Assembly: GCA_946800325.1 (NCBI GenBank)
Contig: OX326958.1
Location: forward strand, 24,511,914 to 24,575,913
Length of the DNA stretch: 64,000 nucleotides
Direction of reading: 5' to 3'
Source: Luzula sylvatica
Lineage: Eukaryota; Streptophyta; Magnoliopsida; Poales; Juncaceae
Positions 1-12,112 of the stretch are shown piece by piece. The notes beneath the pieces are model-generated. The model was not told the origin of the DNA and did not search any database. It saw only the letters and a program-made list of their open reading frames with translations. Positions within the stretch are counted from its first letter, which is position 1; every line of letters begins with the position of its first letter. Made by a program: the position numbers and the translations under genes.

Positions 1-463
1 TGAAAATATTTTTCTTCTTTTTTCTAACCTTTCAAGTACATCTCGCCACAAATAAATTCGTAAAAGCATCTCAAATCAAATTTTCTCTGTGTTTTAATTT
101 ACATTTACTTCGTGAATGGAATCATCATGTGTGATATCTCTTCTAAAATATTTGCTATTGCGTTGGATTGGCACTTGAATTTCTTAATCTTTTGGTTTGA
201 CAAAACTACATTATCAATAAAACTGGAGAGGATTGGAAGTATGGAAACATGAGGTAATGGAAGGCCACCCGTGCGGACGTGCGACTACCACGCCAATGAT
301 AGAATGGCACGTACGAAGCTCAATGATTGCCCGTAGTGGACCACTTAGGTGCCCACACGTGCGGCTGGCTTTGTTGCTTTAGCGGTCTCATTTAATCACT
401 GCAGTGGACCCTGTATGAAGAGGGCTCAAAGGACTGATTTACATTTCTTTATATATTATATAA
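1..463. other. Gene-free left edge
   Basis: AT-rich sequence with one GC-richer patch at about 260-415. The open frames are short, have no recognisable motif and run into the SINE that follows. I see no gene here. Confidence 0.5.
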
Positions 464-479
464 AAGATCAATTATTCAT

Positions 480-607
480 AAAAAAACGAGTAAATGGAGA
501 AGGTTCGTTTCCATCCATTGATGCCAATGAGACTCGAACCCACAATCTCTCACAATATATGATTTCTTGTGTCTCACACCCAACCACTAGGCCACAAGTC
601 CATTGGC
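480..607 (-). mobile_element. tRNA-derived SINE, copy 1, with 16-bp target duplication
   Basis: Read on the minus strand, this 128-bp element has a Pol III A-box-like stretch (TGGCCTAGTGG) and a B box (GGTTCGAGTCTC), as in tRNA-derived SINEs. It is flanked by an exact 16-bp direct repeat, AAGATCAATTATTCAT, at 464-479 and 608-623, the expected trace of LINE-type reverse-transcription insertion. Related copies lie elsewhere in the window. The 3' end is T-rich rather than poly(A). Confidence 0.85.
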
Positions 608-840
608 AAGATCAATTATTCATGCTTCCGAGTTTTCTTCTTTCTAAAATATTTAACAAAGATGAATTGGTTTTTTTTTTTTTGTTCTCTTTTCAAATTT
701 GCTGGTAAGCTTTTGCTTCATCGTACGAGAACGGCAATAGTTACGTCGAGTGTTTTCGAGATTTTAGACAAAACCAATACGAAGAGTCATTATATTTATT
801 ATAAAAAAATGTTAAGACATACTCACGCTTCTCTCCAAGA

Positions 841-998
841 AAACTTGATGACGTGGATATGACTTAACGAATTAATATTTAACATATTAATTAATAATTT
901 AATATCTTAATTTAAAATTTAATTATAAATTAAGATGTTAAATTATGTATTTATGTATTAATTTTTAAGATCATAAATAATGTCCACATCATCAAAAA
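841..998. mobile_element. Short palindromic MITE-like element
   Basis: The ends are inverted repeats: TTGATGACGTGGATAT near 845-860 and a near reverse complement, TGTCCACATCATCAA, near 981-995. They enclose TTAATA-rich sequence. A related element sits at 39215-39450. The target duplication is unclear, so the superfamily is not assigned. Confidence 0.35.
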
Positions 999-1009
999 AT
1001 TTATTATAT

Positions 1010-2270
1010 TATATTTCATGTGGAGACGAATTGTGAGCTTTATGCGAAATCAGATCGTGTCAACTCTATGTAATCTCTTCAAACCAAACATTCGTGATTG
1101 TTTTCAACGAGTCCTCAAAATATTGAGGGCTCTCAATTCAATCTTAGTCGGCTTTCCTGTTGAGCTGTTTCGAATGAGAGATGTCAACCGTGTAGATTTA
1201 ATTTGGGATGACAAATACAATAAAACACGAACCATCTTAGAAAGGAAAATAACAATATCATCGACGAGAGTTGGTAGGCGACAATAGAAAGTTCATATGT
1301 CCTCTTATCGAATAATAAGAGGTTAATACGAGAATGACAACAATAGGTCCTTCCAGCCAAGGTGTTGATCGTACTTCTTGTTCTGAACCGATCATTACCC
1401 GTCTTCAAAAGTTGATGGTCGGCTCCGCTCGCTAGTTTCTTTGTTATTTATCTTTTGAACTTATGAGTAAGATGCATTTGGAAGAGAAGAAACTCTGTAA
1501 TGTTCAACAACATGGATAAAACACCGACGATAAATGCGAGAAACTCAATTAAGGAATTTCATTTTTTTGTAATGTGTGTGTGTTCCCCACACCCCTCCCC
1601 GCTCAATGAAAAAAAACTTGATTTTTATTAAGCAGGTGGGGGGAGAGTCAAGATTTGATTTGTATACATCATAGTGACTTCCCGTAATAGTTGAATCTAA
1701 TCAACATATCTTGATTTTTATTGAGCAGAGTGAGTAGCCATATCATCTGGGTCATAATAAATAGATCGATAGATGCCCGTGAATGAGTAGAAAAGTGAGC
1801 CAATTCATTCCACTGTCATTATATCCAGAGCTTGTCAATCTAACTTCTCTATGTCCATATACAATTTTTGGTTAATAAAAATCTCTTTACAAAATCTAAT
1901 GGATTGACTAATTCATTGTTAATATTAAACGAAGCTACGTGATCACACCAAGAATCAATAATAGCCGGACACGAAATTAGTAGTGTATATTGGACATACA
2001 TGCATATATTGGATATACGTAGTTAAATTGATAAGATATATATCGGATATTTATGAAAATATCACGTTTTTATAGAAACATGTTTTAATAAAATTCTCGT
2101 CACTCCTTCATATAACTCCGATCGAGGTGTTCCAACTTGGGTTGGCTAGATAACTAAATTATCTACAACTTGGCCGGGAACAGTTTGTGTTCGAACGCGA
2201 TGACACTCGGGTTCGAACGCAATCGCGACGGGACATGTTTGTGTTTTTTTGGTTAATCTTATCTATTTAG
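1010..2270. other. Gene-free stretch
   Basis: No supported gene. The small open frames at 1018-1408 overlap on both strands and have no recognisable domain. A short tRNA-like stretch with GGTTCGAACGC near 2190-2220 is too poor to call. Confidence 0.4.
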
Positions 2271-2281
2271 ACCCTATATTA

Positions 2282-3077
2282 GGGGTTGTTTGGCAAGCGG
2301 AATTAGTAGAGTGGAATCGGATTATAAGGTGGAGGAGTAAAAAGTTCTGGAATTAGTAATTTCACAGTTTGTTTGGATGTCCAAATTATAAGATGCTGAA
2401 AAATATAATTCTCTGTTTAGTTGTTTACAAAATTTTGGAATTTCGTTATTGGAAATGTAAAACTAATTTTAGTAAGATTATGGTACTAATTTTAATTATA
2501 TTATAATATTAATACATTATAATAATATTAATATTAAAATATTGTAAATAATACTAATATATTAATATTTTTATATTAATGCTATTATATTAGTATATTC
2601 ATATAATATACTATTATAATATTAACATATTAATATTATTAATATTGTTAATATATTAATATTAATAATATCATTTATATTCTAATATTAGTATTTTAAT
2701 ATATTATTATTAATATATTGTATGAATAATAATATTAATATATTAATATTTATATAAATATATTAAAATAATATTAACATATTAATATTAATATTAATAT
2801 ATTATAATAATATTTATTATAATATTAATTATAATATTATTGTATTTTTAATTAATAATATATTAATATCAATGTTAATAATATATTCTAATAATAATAT
2901 TTTAATATATTCTAATATTAATATTTTAATATATTATATTAATAATAATATTAATATATTAATATTTATATAAATATATTAAAATAATATTAACATATTA
3001 ATGTTAATATATTATAATAATATTTATAATGATAATATTATTGTATTATTAATTAATATTATATTAATATTGATGTT

Positions 3078-3136
<59 letters not shown>

Positions 3137-3354
3137 GTTAAATAGTATTACTTATAGTATTATTGTAATTTTAATTATAATATTAATACAATTATGATCA
3201 AATTATACTATTAATTATTGATTTAATAATTAGAGGAAGATGCTCCACTTTGGAACTCCAAGTTTTATTGGAATTGAAATTTACCATAAAAATGGAATAA
3301 TGAAATGCTCCACCATTTAATTCCCTTTCTAATTCTAGGATCCAAACAAAAAAT
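2282..3354. mobile_element. PIF/Harbinger-like MITE with AT-rich core
   Basis: The left end GGGGTTGTTTGG follows a TTA. The right end has the inverse CCAAACAA followed a few bases later by TTA. Subterminal sequence is also inverted (GGAATTAG at the left, CTAATTCTAGGATCC at the right). TTA duplications and a TTGTTTGG terminus are typical of Tourist-type elements. The core (2460-3180) is almost entirely TATTAATA-like low-complexity sequence. The right terminus is eroded, so its boundary is approximate. Better-preserved relatives are at 22947 and 51329. Confidence 0.5.
3081..3136. repeat. (ATT)n microsatellite
   Basis: About 18 uninterrupted ATT units inside the AT-rich core of the Harbinger-like element. 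Confidence 0.95.
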
Positions 3355-3359
3355 TTATA

Positions 3360-4275
3360 TTTGAAGAATCTCAAGATCCAATTCTAATTTGTGTTAAATA
3401 GTATTAGTTATAGAGCATCTCGTCTTCTCTAATTTGTGTTAGTCCAATTCTAATCTTTTAAAAATGAATTGGGGGAAGAATTGGAGAGAAACTCAGGATT
3501 TGCTAATCGTGAAGTTTCCTACAAGTGATCAACACATCAACTAAGAATTTGTGATCACCGATTTTTTATTCACGGTGAATTACGAAAAGAGAGGTTCTAT
3601 CTTGAACTCTAGGATGACTAAAATCAAAATTTCAAACAACAACCAATCAACGGGGAGAGCAAGACGAAAGTTAACGCGTCAATTCTACAAGAAATCCGGT
3701 TTTATACAAATTGAGATAAAATTTGTTTTACTCTTCCTTCCGTACTTTTACACGAAAATGAGATCCTCGATCTAGGATTGCGGTGCGTTCCAATTCCCAT
3801 GTGAGATACATGAGTGCCGCAAATCCTAACAATTCTTTCATTAATAACAATATCATATTTATTTCTGAGCGAAAAAATAACAATATCAAATTTATCCTTA
3901 AAAAATCTACAATATCATATTTATCCAAATTAACAATTTGAACATTTTGTATGAACTTAAAAAAATATATTGTTAAGTTAACAATTTTGATATTTTAAGA
4001 TATAAAATTAAGAAGTTAGTAGGATATTCTTATTTTCTCAAGGATAAATACGATATTTTGATATTTAGAAGGATAAAATACCTAAACCAACCAATTGTTT
4101 TTTTATTGGCTTTGTAAGTACCGAAAAAGAACACGATACACCACATTGATATTTTGGAGAATATAGTAACTATCCAATTCGAATGGGAGGAAAAATTAAT
4201 AATAAATCATTCTTGACAAATTTGAAAAAAAATCCTGTATTATGCCATAATTGTAGAAAAGCCCCTACTTTATTA
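3360..4275. other. Gene-free stretch
   Basis: AT-rich sequence between two MITEs. Two short overlapping open frames on opposite strands (3551-3775 and 3728-3928) have no recognisable features and are not supported as genes. Confidence 0.4.
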
Positions 4276-4283
4276 ACTGTGGT

Positions 4284-4705
4284 TAGGGGTGCCGAAGGGC
4301 CGGGTCGGGTAAGGATAAGTGTTTTCCATATTCATATCTGAATTTTTGGGTATAACCCCAACGCGTAACGCCGTAACCGAACCCGCGAGTAAATATGTAC
4401 CAACAAATAACCTGTTACTCGTAAAAATTCATAGTTTAGTAAAATTTATTGAAATTTGAAGATGATTGAAACCTAAATTTTTTTGAAAATCGTGTACAGG
4501 TTTGGTTACCGGACAGGCACGAGTAAATTAGTTAACATCAAGAATAAATAATATTTTTGTATTTGGATAGAAAATGGGTATTTGCAGGGCGGATACCACT
4601 ATCATGTACCCGTACCCAAAACCGGCATGGATATATATTTTTTCGTGTAGTACCCGTCTCGGATACCCACAAATACGAGTTTTGCCCGCTCAATTGACTT
4701 CGCTA
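4284..4705. mobile_element. hAT-like non-autonomous element
   Basis: A GC-richer 422-bp segment starting TAGGGGTGCC, ending TTCGCTA, and rich in GGGT/ACCC motifs (CGGGTCGGGTAAGG, GTACCCGTACCC). It is flanked by 8-bp near-identical repeats, ACTGTGGT at 4276-4283 and ACTATGGT at 4706-4713 (7 of 8). Eight-base duplications and TAGGGGTG-type ends fit hAT elements. The right inverted terminus is degenerate. Confidence 0.5.
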
Positions 4706-4771
4706 ACTATGGTAGTTTATGGCCAACGACAAAGAGTTTTTCTGTAATTCCCACAAAAATACAGGAGATTT

Positions 4772-5345
4772 TGTTGGGATTTTGGAGGTTTGGAATTATT
4801 ATTTTGATTTGAATGAAGAAATAATATGGAGAGATTTGTTGGTATAGAACTGGAGATGGATGACAACATATAATAAAGAATTGAAGAAAAAACCAACAGA
4901 CCAGGAATACACGAGAATAGTTTAACCGAGAATGATACACACACGGAAGATAACACACAGAAAGCTTTTTTTTAATAGATAGATAGATATACAATAACCC
5001 AAAGGGTGCACACACAAATATAAATGGATACAATATTTGAGATAAGGGTGGGATTATTTTTCACACTGCTTACTCTATTTTTCTCTCTCTATTTTTCTGG
5101 AGATTTTCTCTTTCTAAAAACATATGAGATGTGTTGCATTTATTGATCACATGCACCCTCTCAAATACGATTTTTTGTTTATTTTAGATACTTCTATTCT
5201 ACTTAATACACACATATAGATATTAATAGGCATCTTCTAAATTAAGATACATCTCCCAATATTACATAGACACGTTCATTATCATGTCCTTAAATTAGGC
5301 AGATCTTATTAATTAATATATTAAAAAGAACATTAATTTTCAATA
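4772..5345 (-). repeat. LTR, copy a (3'-most on the minus strand)
   Basis: A 574-bp LTR preceded by GATTT. Its plus-strand ends are TGTTG and CAATA. It shares the segment reading GGAGAGATTTGTTGGTA and the ATTAATTTTCAATA terminus with copies b and c. Confidence 0.9.
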
Positions 5346-5873
5346 CTCCCCCTTAATGTTTTTTTGTTATTTTTTATTATTATTAATTTTTTGTTGTCGA
5401 TACTACTCCGTGATATTTTTCCACCACGCTTGTCATATCTTCTTTCATCTTCTAAACTCGTTTTTTTTTTAATCGGCCTTTTTTTCGAATCGTCCTTTTC
5501 GGATCATATTTTTCAAATCGCCTTTTTCCGAATCTTCCTCTTTTCGGATCGTTTTTTCAGATCTTTTTTTTCGAATCGTCTACTTTTTTTCATCATGCCC
5601 ATACCATCGACAATTTCTTCTCCTTCGTCTTGGGTTGTCGTGGATTTCTCCTACTCCAAATTTCTACTAAACTCGACAAGTTTGAAGTTTGTGGGATCCC
5701 AAATACGTAACCTCCTTGGTTGTCTTGGTGATCTCTTTCTTCGACTTCTACTAAACTCGATAATTCGGAAATGAGTTGTGAAGTTCGTGTGAGCCCAAGT
5801 ACGTAACCTCCTTGGTTGTCTTGGTGACTCCTTCTCCGTACAAAACTCGATAATCGTCGTTCTGATACCAATT

Positions 5874-6451
5874 TGTTGCGATTTTGGAGGTTTGGAATTA
5901 TTATTTTGATTTGAATGAAGAAATAATATGGAGAGATTTGTTGGTACGGAACTGGAGATGGATGACAACATATAATAAAGAATTGAAGAAAGAAACAACA
6001 GACCAGGAATACACGGGAATAGTTTAACCGAGAATGATACACACACATGGAAGATAACACACAGAAAGTTTTTTTCTAATAGATAGATAGATACAATCCC
6101 CCAAAGGGTGTTCACACAAATATAAATGGATACAATATTTGAGATAAGGGTAGGATTATTTTCCACACTCCTTACTCTATTTCTCTCTCTCTATTTTTCT
6201 GGAGATTTTCTCTCTCTAAAAACATATGAGATGGGTTGCATTTATAGAACACATGCACCCTCTCAAATACAATTATTTGTTTATTCAAGATATTTCTATT
6301 CTATTTAATACACACATATAGATTAATAGGGATCTTCTAAATTAAGATACATCTCCCAATATTACATAGACACATTCAACATAATTATCCTGTTCTTAAA
6401 TTATGCAGGATATTATTAATTAATATATTAAAAAAACATTAATTTTCAATA
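5874..6451 (-). repeat. LTR, copy b (shared middle LTR)
   Basis: A 578-bp middle LTR. It serves as 3' LTR for one internal region and 5' LTR for the other, as expected after unequal recombination between LTRs. Confidence 0.9.
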
Positions 6452-6999
6452 CTCCCCCTTAATGTTTTTTCGTTATTTTTTATTATTATTAATTTTTTTG
6501 TTGTCGATACTCCTCCGTGATATTTTTTCACCACGCTTGTCATATCTTCATTCATCTTCTAAACTCATTTTTTTTAATCGGCTTTTTTTCGAATCATCCT
6601 TTTTCAGATCATATTTTTCGAATCGCCTTTTTCCGAATCATCCTCTTTTCGGATCGTTTTTTTCCAGATCTTTTTTTTCGAATTGACTTCTTTTTTTCAT
6701 CATGCGCATACCATCGACAAATTCTTCTCCTTCGTCTTGGGTTGTCGTGGATTTCTCCTACTCAAAATTTCTACTAAACTCGATAAGTTTGAAGTTCGTG
6801 GGAGCCCAAATACGTAACCTCCTTGGTTGTCTTGGTGATCTTCTTCTTCGACTTCTACTAAACTCGATAATTCGGAAATGAGTTGTAAAGTTCGTGTGAG
6901 CCCAAGTACGTAACCTCATTGGTTGTCTTGATGACTCCTTCTCCGACTTGTACTAAACTTGATAACCGTCGCTCGATAACCGTCGCTCTGATACCAATT

Positions 7000-7575
7000 T
7001 GTTGGAATTTTGGAAGTATGGAATTATTATTTTAATTTGAATGAAGAAATAATATGGAGAGATTTGTTGGTACATAACTAGAGATGGATGACCACATATA
7101 ATAAAGAATTGAAGAAAGAACCAACAGACCAGGAATACACGAGAATAGTTTAACTGAGAATGATACACACACGAAAGATAACACACAAAAAGTGTTTTTT
7201 TAATAGATAGATAGATACAATCCCTCAAAGGGTGCACACAAAAATATAAACGGATACAATATTTGAGATAAGGGTGAGATTATTCCACACTCCTTACTCT
7301 ATTTTTCTCTCTCAATTTTTCTGGAGATTTTCTCTTTCTAAAGACATATGAGATAGGTTGCATTTATAGATCACATGCACCCTCTCAAATACAACTATTT
7401 GTTTATTCTAGATACTTCTATTATATTTAATATACACATATATATATTAATAGGCATCTTCTAAATTAAGATACATCTCCCAATATTACATAGACACATT
7501 TAACATAATTATTCTGTCCTTAAATTATGCAGGATATTATTAATTAATATATTAAAAAAACATTAATTTTCAATA
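7000..7575 (-). repeat. LTR, copy c (5' LTR on the minus strand)
   Basis: A 576-bp LTR adjoining the intact primer-binding site at 6985-6996 and followed by GATTT. Confidence 0.9.
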
Positions 7576-7584
7576 GATTTTTCA

Positions 7585-8660
7585 ATTTTTAATAATGCAG
7601 TTCTTTTTTTTTTTAATTTTCCATAATATAATATCTTTTTTTTTTTTTATAATTCCGGTATAATGCAGGAGTCTTTCTGCAAATCTGTGTATCATTGATA
7701 TAAATGATTTGCTAGCTATAACCTCTATCTAGTCTATGAGTGGAAAAATATATATTTATATAACCTCTATCTGGTCAAAATATGAACATATTGGCCTTGT
7801 CAAAGAAGTATAAAAAATTCAATAGAATAAAGAGTTAGGATTTCCTGCGAAATGTGTGAACTCTGACATGTTTATGCACGACAAATTACTAAGTTACAAA
7901 TTTATTTTATCACAGTTATCTTGAGGTTTATATCATGAAGTTATATTTGGCATACCAATCAGAGAATCCTGCCATAGGAAAACAATAATAATGATAAGAG
8001 TGACAACAAAGCCCTTAATCATACTTTCTTCTGAGTAACAAGTGGAAGAGAGATGGCCCAAGTGTATGAATGAAATATTCAATTTTTGTTGCTTTAATGA
8101 CCACTGGATACTCTATTCTCATAAATATTGTGACAGAAAATGCATTCACATCTTGATTAAATTTGCTGGAATGACCTTGTACTTTACAATTTTAAGAAAT
8201 TTATAAACACTCAATACCATTATTTCCCTCTTTTCTTAACTTATTACTTTTTAATATCTGTTGCACGAATTGGCAGATACGGTATTTTAGCACAAGAGTT
8301 AAGATACGAATACGGCGATACAGATAATGTTGGAGTTTTGAAGTATATGCGTAACTAGTATTTAACTTTCCTCATGCAATTTTTTATAAAATGCGATTAT
8401 TTTAGTCATATTTAGTACTATAACTAAAAATATATTTTAACCTATTTATCTTTTTCAAACTAGTGCCGTGTTTTTGGAGACATTTGACAAAAAAATAACA
8501 CGAGATCTTTAAATCGGAAATTAATACCATCTTAACTCAAATACTAAAATTTTCTTACATATAAAACTTAAATACCATATTTTCCTACATATAATACTAA
8601 ATTATATTTGACAAGTAGGTGAAGAGTGCGACAAAGTCTGTTTCGAATACAAGAGTATTT
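7585..8660. other. Gene-free stretch
   Basis: AT-rich with homopolymer T runs. No open frame of note and no recognisable repeat family. Confidence 0.4.
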
Positions 8661-8661
8661 T

Positions 8662-8720
8662 AAACATGTTTTTTTTTAATGGTACCCAACAAGCGATCGT
8701 TTGTCGTTAATGATACACAA
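8662..8720 (-). mobile_element. SINE 3' fragment
   Basis: Contains GGTACCCAACAAGCGATCG after a T run. This is the reverse complement of the 3' part of the SINE at 10851-10990 (CGCTTGTTGGGTACC). The tRNA-like head is missing. Confidence 0.5.
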
Positions 8721-8869
8721 TTATTCTTACAAAACTAGGAAAAATAAATAAATAACATTTCACTATTAAAATTCAAAAATAAATTTGGGTTCCTTCTAGT
8801 GCTAACAATGTCTTGATGATAGTAGCATCATTTCCATTGCTATTGTTGCAATTTGTGTCGTCGTCTTTT

Positions 8870-10850
8870 TTTTTTTTTTTTTTTGTGTGGAAAATTAACC
8901 GATTTCTCACAAACCAGATCGTCTATGTGGTTGCAATAAGAATGACGTCCCACACTTTTGTTTGGTTCTTGTCGAGCTTGATCATGTTATTGCTCCAAAA
9001 TTCTAAAAGATTTTGGTTTTGGTTGCGAGTAATAAAGATGTGGGTACGATCATGTATAATCTTCCATATTTTCATTGCATATACCCACTACGTGAACATG
9101 TGTTCATCACATTCCAACTCGTTTTTACAGAGGGGGCACCAGAATGGTCTCACCCATCCTTTGCGGTTTAGTACGTCTACCGTTATGATTCGATCATTTA
9201 TGGCTAACCATATGAATATTTTTGTTTTAATCAGTGTATTGGATTTCCATTGCATTTTGTTCCATGGAACGCATTCTCTCGGATCGATTAAGGCTATATA
9301 TGAGCTTGAAGTCGAGAAAGTTTGATCTCTCGTCCAGTTCCATTTGATATTAACGCTCGACCCATCATGATTTGATGTTGAAATTTTTTAAAAAGGAATG
9401 AGTATAATCACATATTATAAGAAGAATGATAGTTTTGTTGGATTGGAGATCTCCAAATCTTGTACTGGATTTATTCCATATAGTTTTTTGATTCACCGTG
9501 CCCATAACGAATCACGTTGGGTGTCTATTTCCCATTGCCATTTAAGAACGAAATGTTCATTTTTAGTTTCTAGGTTTTTTAGTCCAAGCCTCCCATATTC
9601 TTAGGGAGTCATACTCTATTCCAATTTATTAGTGCGTTAGTTGGGTTGTATCCATTGGAGTCTTTCCAAAAAAAACATCAGATAGTTCTTTCCATTTCTT
9701 TGATTACCAGTTTTGGGAATATACAACCTTGCATTAGGTATGTTGGTATACTTGATAGTATCGATTGTGCAAGCGTGTATCGTCCACCGTAAGATAGTAA
9801 TTTTTCTTGCCATTCTGAGATACTTCATCGGTAATTTATCCTTGTTACATCGAATGATGTTTTGGATATGTGAATACAATTCTTTAGGTATGGCTACAGG
9901 TAGGAAGCTACTTTTGCTCCAGTTTATTTCTTGCCCCGATATTTGAGAAAAAATCTTCAAGGTTTGCCTTATTATTCGAATATATTTTGGCTGCGTTTCT
10001 ATGAAGATGACGGTATCATATGCATATTGTAACGGAATAGAGGTTAATCTGACTGCATTCGTCAGAAGTGTGGTGATGTTTATGATAGCCCTTTGTAGTG
10101 CATCTACCGTAATATTATATAACAGCGATGATGAAGGATCCCCTTGTCTCAGCCTCTTTTTGTGTGCGAAACTTTCGCTTATTTGACCATTTACTTTGAT
10201 GGAGGATGATGAAGTGTTCAATAGTTGGAGGATCTACGTGGTCCATTTAGTTGAAAATCCCCTGGCTATCAAAAAAAATTGGAGGAAATTATCTGAAATA
10301 TTATCGAAATATTTCTTAAAATCTACTTTGAGAAGTATAGATGAAATTTTGTGTTTGTGAAAATGATTTAGTATTTCTCTTGTAATTAGGAACCGCTCCA
10401 TCATACTTCTATTTTCTATGAAAGCAATTTGATTAATATTAATAATTATTGCTGGAATGCATTTTTTTAGTCGGGAAACAAGTATCTTTGTGCATTAACA
10501 CAATTTCTTGGCATGAAGTCTGCCAATGTTTTGAGGTAATATTTTTTGGGTATCGAGGTTATACTGGCTTTATTAATTGAGGTTAGACATATATCATTTT
10601 CATTAAATCTCTCAATCATTTTCATAAAAAATTTCCTCAAATTTGGCAAAATTGTTGTCAAAATTCAGCCGGGATCACATCAGGTCCCGATGGCTTTCCT
10701 TTTTGTAAGTCGTAAATTGCTTGTTTTACTTCAGATTCAATAATTGGTAGTCTCAATGACTCCAAGTCTCTAGAGTTATTATCTAGGTATAACGTATTTA
10801 CTTCATAGTGTCTAATGTCCTTACGAGGTTTTTCTGTCTTTGACAATGGC
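8870..10850 (-). pseudogene. Decayed LINE (non-LTR retrotransposon): reverse transcriptase and zf-RVT
   Basis: Minus-strand reading gives successive pieces of an L1-type LINE ORF2, split by stops and shifts. About 10745-10660 matches the N-terminal RT segment (KGKPSGPDVIPAEF, cf. K.PGPDG..AEF). About 10600-10490 has SITSIPKK. About 10340-10240 has KVDFKKYFD. 10221-9637 contains the RQGDPSS box and YAYDTVIF, where the catalytic YADD has become YAYD. Downstream, about 9230-9050 gives TVDVLNRKGW and CPLCKNE, the signature of the zf-RVT domain. The order RT then zf-RVT is correct. The mutated YADD and stops make it non-functional. An SINE lies at its upstream end. Confidence 0.85.
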
Positions 10851-10990
10851 CCCATAGCCCGGTTGGTTGAGTGGTTGACACAATAAACCATATGTTGTAG
10901 AGCTTATGGGTTCGAGTCTCATCGACATCATATAAAATATGTACCAATAACGACAAGCGACCGCTTGTTGGGTACCATTCAAAAAAAAAG
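10851..10990 (+). mobile_element. tRNA-derived SINE, long-tail copy
   Basis: A-box-like TAGCCCGGTTGG at about 10855, B box GGGTTCGAGTCTC at about 10909, then a 3' body with CGCTTGTTGGGTACCATTC ending in an A run. It interrupts or abuts the decayed LINE. It carries a 3' extension (the CGCTTGTTGGGTACC body) lacking in copies such as 31192, so at least two subfamilies exist. Confidence 0.75.
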
Positions 10991-12110
10991 TAATAGGGCG
11001 TGAATGTTTTCATGATCTGTGTAGTTTGTGATAGTATGTTTTGGTTACCAATATGTTTAAACATGTTTTTTTATTTTTGAAAGAATGATACTTTAAACAT
11101 GTTAAGGGAATATTAAAGCATAAACTTTATAATTATTCTCTTTGAGAACTATTCTCAGCGCCCCTCTCTTTGAATCACTCAATAAATTAATATAATTTGC
11201 TTTATTAATTCTTTTATCAGGTGATTTTAAAGTGAGATGCTGTTCTGCATAATTGAGTTTAGACTTTAGAAATAGGTGTTTTATTTGGTAATTTTTAAAA
11301 TTTAGAGTCCTTTTTTGCAATTTATTTGTAAGGGTAGGAATATTTACATACACACTGGACACTTCTCTCAAGTTTAATTAAATCATGATAATTTTGAATG
11401 CTTCTGAATATAGGTCAAAGATATATAAGGATGAAAATTGAAGAATCTTTGACCCATTGTTATCTTCTAACAAGGCTACAAATTACATATTTGTATAGAT
11501 TGAATTGCTTCGAAATTTGAGATAAGGGGTCCTATCAACTATCATAAAAAAATACAATCTCCTTTTTGCAAATTTTTACTGATTAATCAAATTAAATAAT
11601 ACATAATTAATTATCAAATTTTTACTTAGGTTTTAACTGACAAAAAATATATAAATTTAAGGAAAATGTATGTTGACATTGAAAAAATTATACTAAATAT
11701 ATATTTTCATCATTTTTATCCATATTTCTTGGGTTTTACTAATTACAGTTTTACTCATTTTAGGATGAATATGGAGGAAATTAACAGATAATTTAAAAAA
11801 AAGGTTGTCACCTCAGAAATGAAATTGATTTTAAGCAATGCCATGACAAACGATTTACAAATTTTGTCTTAGTCTGAAAAAATAATGGTTAGTTTTGTTG
11901 TCTATGTCACAAAAAACTCTAATCGCTGATCTCCTTGAGAATAATAATTGATTAGTTATAGTTAAAGAGAGATTTGACTCCCCTAATTGTTAGGCAATCC
12001 TTGTCTGTCTATTATTTCCAATCATTCTGATAAGATTGGAAAAGTTCATGCAATAATTTGAATTTGTTTTAACATTAATTAATGAGAGCTCATTATTGAA
12101 AAATAGTCAT
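10991..12110. other. Gene-free stretch, possibly LINE 5' remnant
   Basis: A minus-strand open frame at 11371-11102 (89 codons, Lys/Asn/Leu-rich) could be the spacer between endonuclease and RT of the same LINE, but I cannot recognise a motif. The rest is AT-rich and featureless. Confidence 0.3.
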
Positions 12111-12112
12111 AA

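Larger units (their letters stand above)
4772..7575 (-). mobile_element. Non-autonomous LTR retrotransposon: three-LTR tandem array
   Basis: Three LTRs (4772-5345, 5874-6451, 7000-7575; about 575 bp each) alternate with two short internal regions (5346-5873, 6452-6999). On the minus strand each internal region starts with a primer-binding site complementary to initiator tRNA-Met (intact TGGTATCAGAGC opposite 6985-6996; one substitution opposite 5859-5870) and ends with the polypurine tract AAGGGGGAG beside the next LTR. Minus-strand LTR ends are TATTG...CAACA. The whole array is flanked by GATTT at 4767-4771 and 7576-7580. The internal regions have no gag or pol frame, only short direct repeats, so the element is non-autonomous (large TRIM or LARD type). 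Confidence 0.9.

Noticed and set aside
2120..2250. Possible extra SINE or tRNA near GGTTCGAACGC
   Set aside because: No acceptor stem, no A box at the right spacing and no target duplication.
5364..6777. Phe/Ser-rich open frames in the LTR array, some over 130 codons
   Set aside because: They lie in T-rich internal and LTR sequence, recur with the repeats, differ between copies by frameshifts, and show no gag or pol motif.
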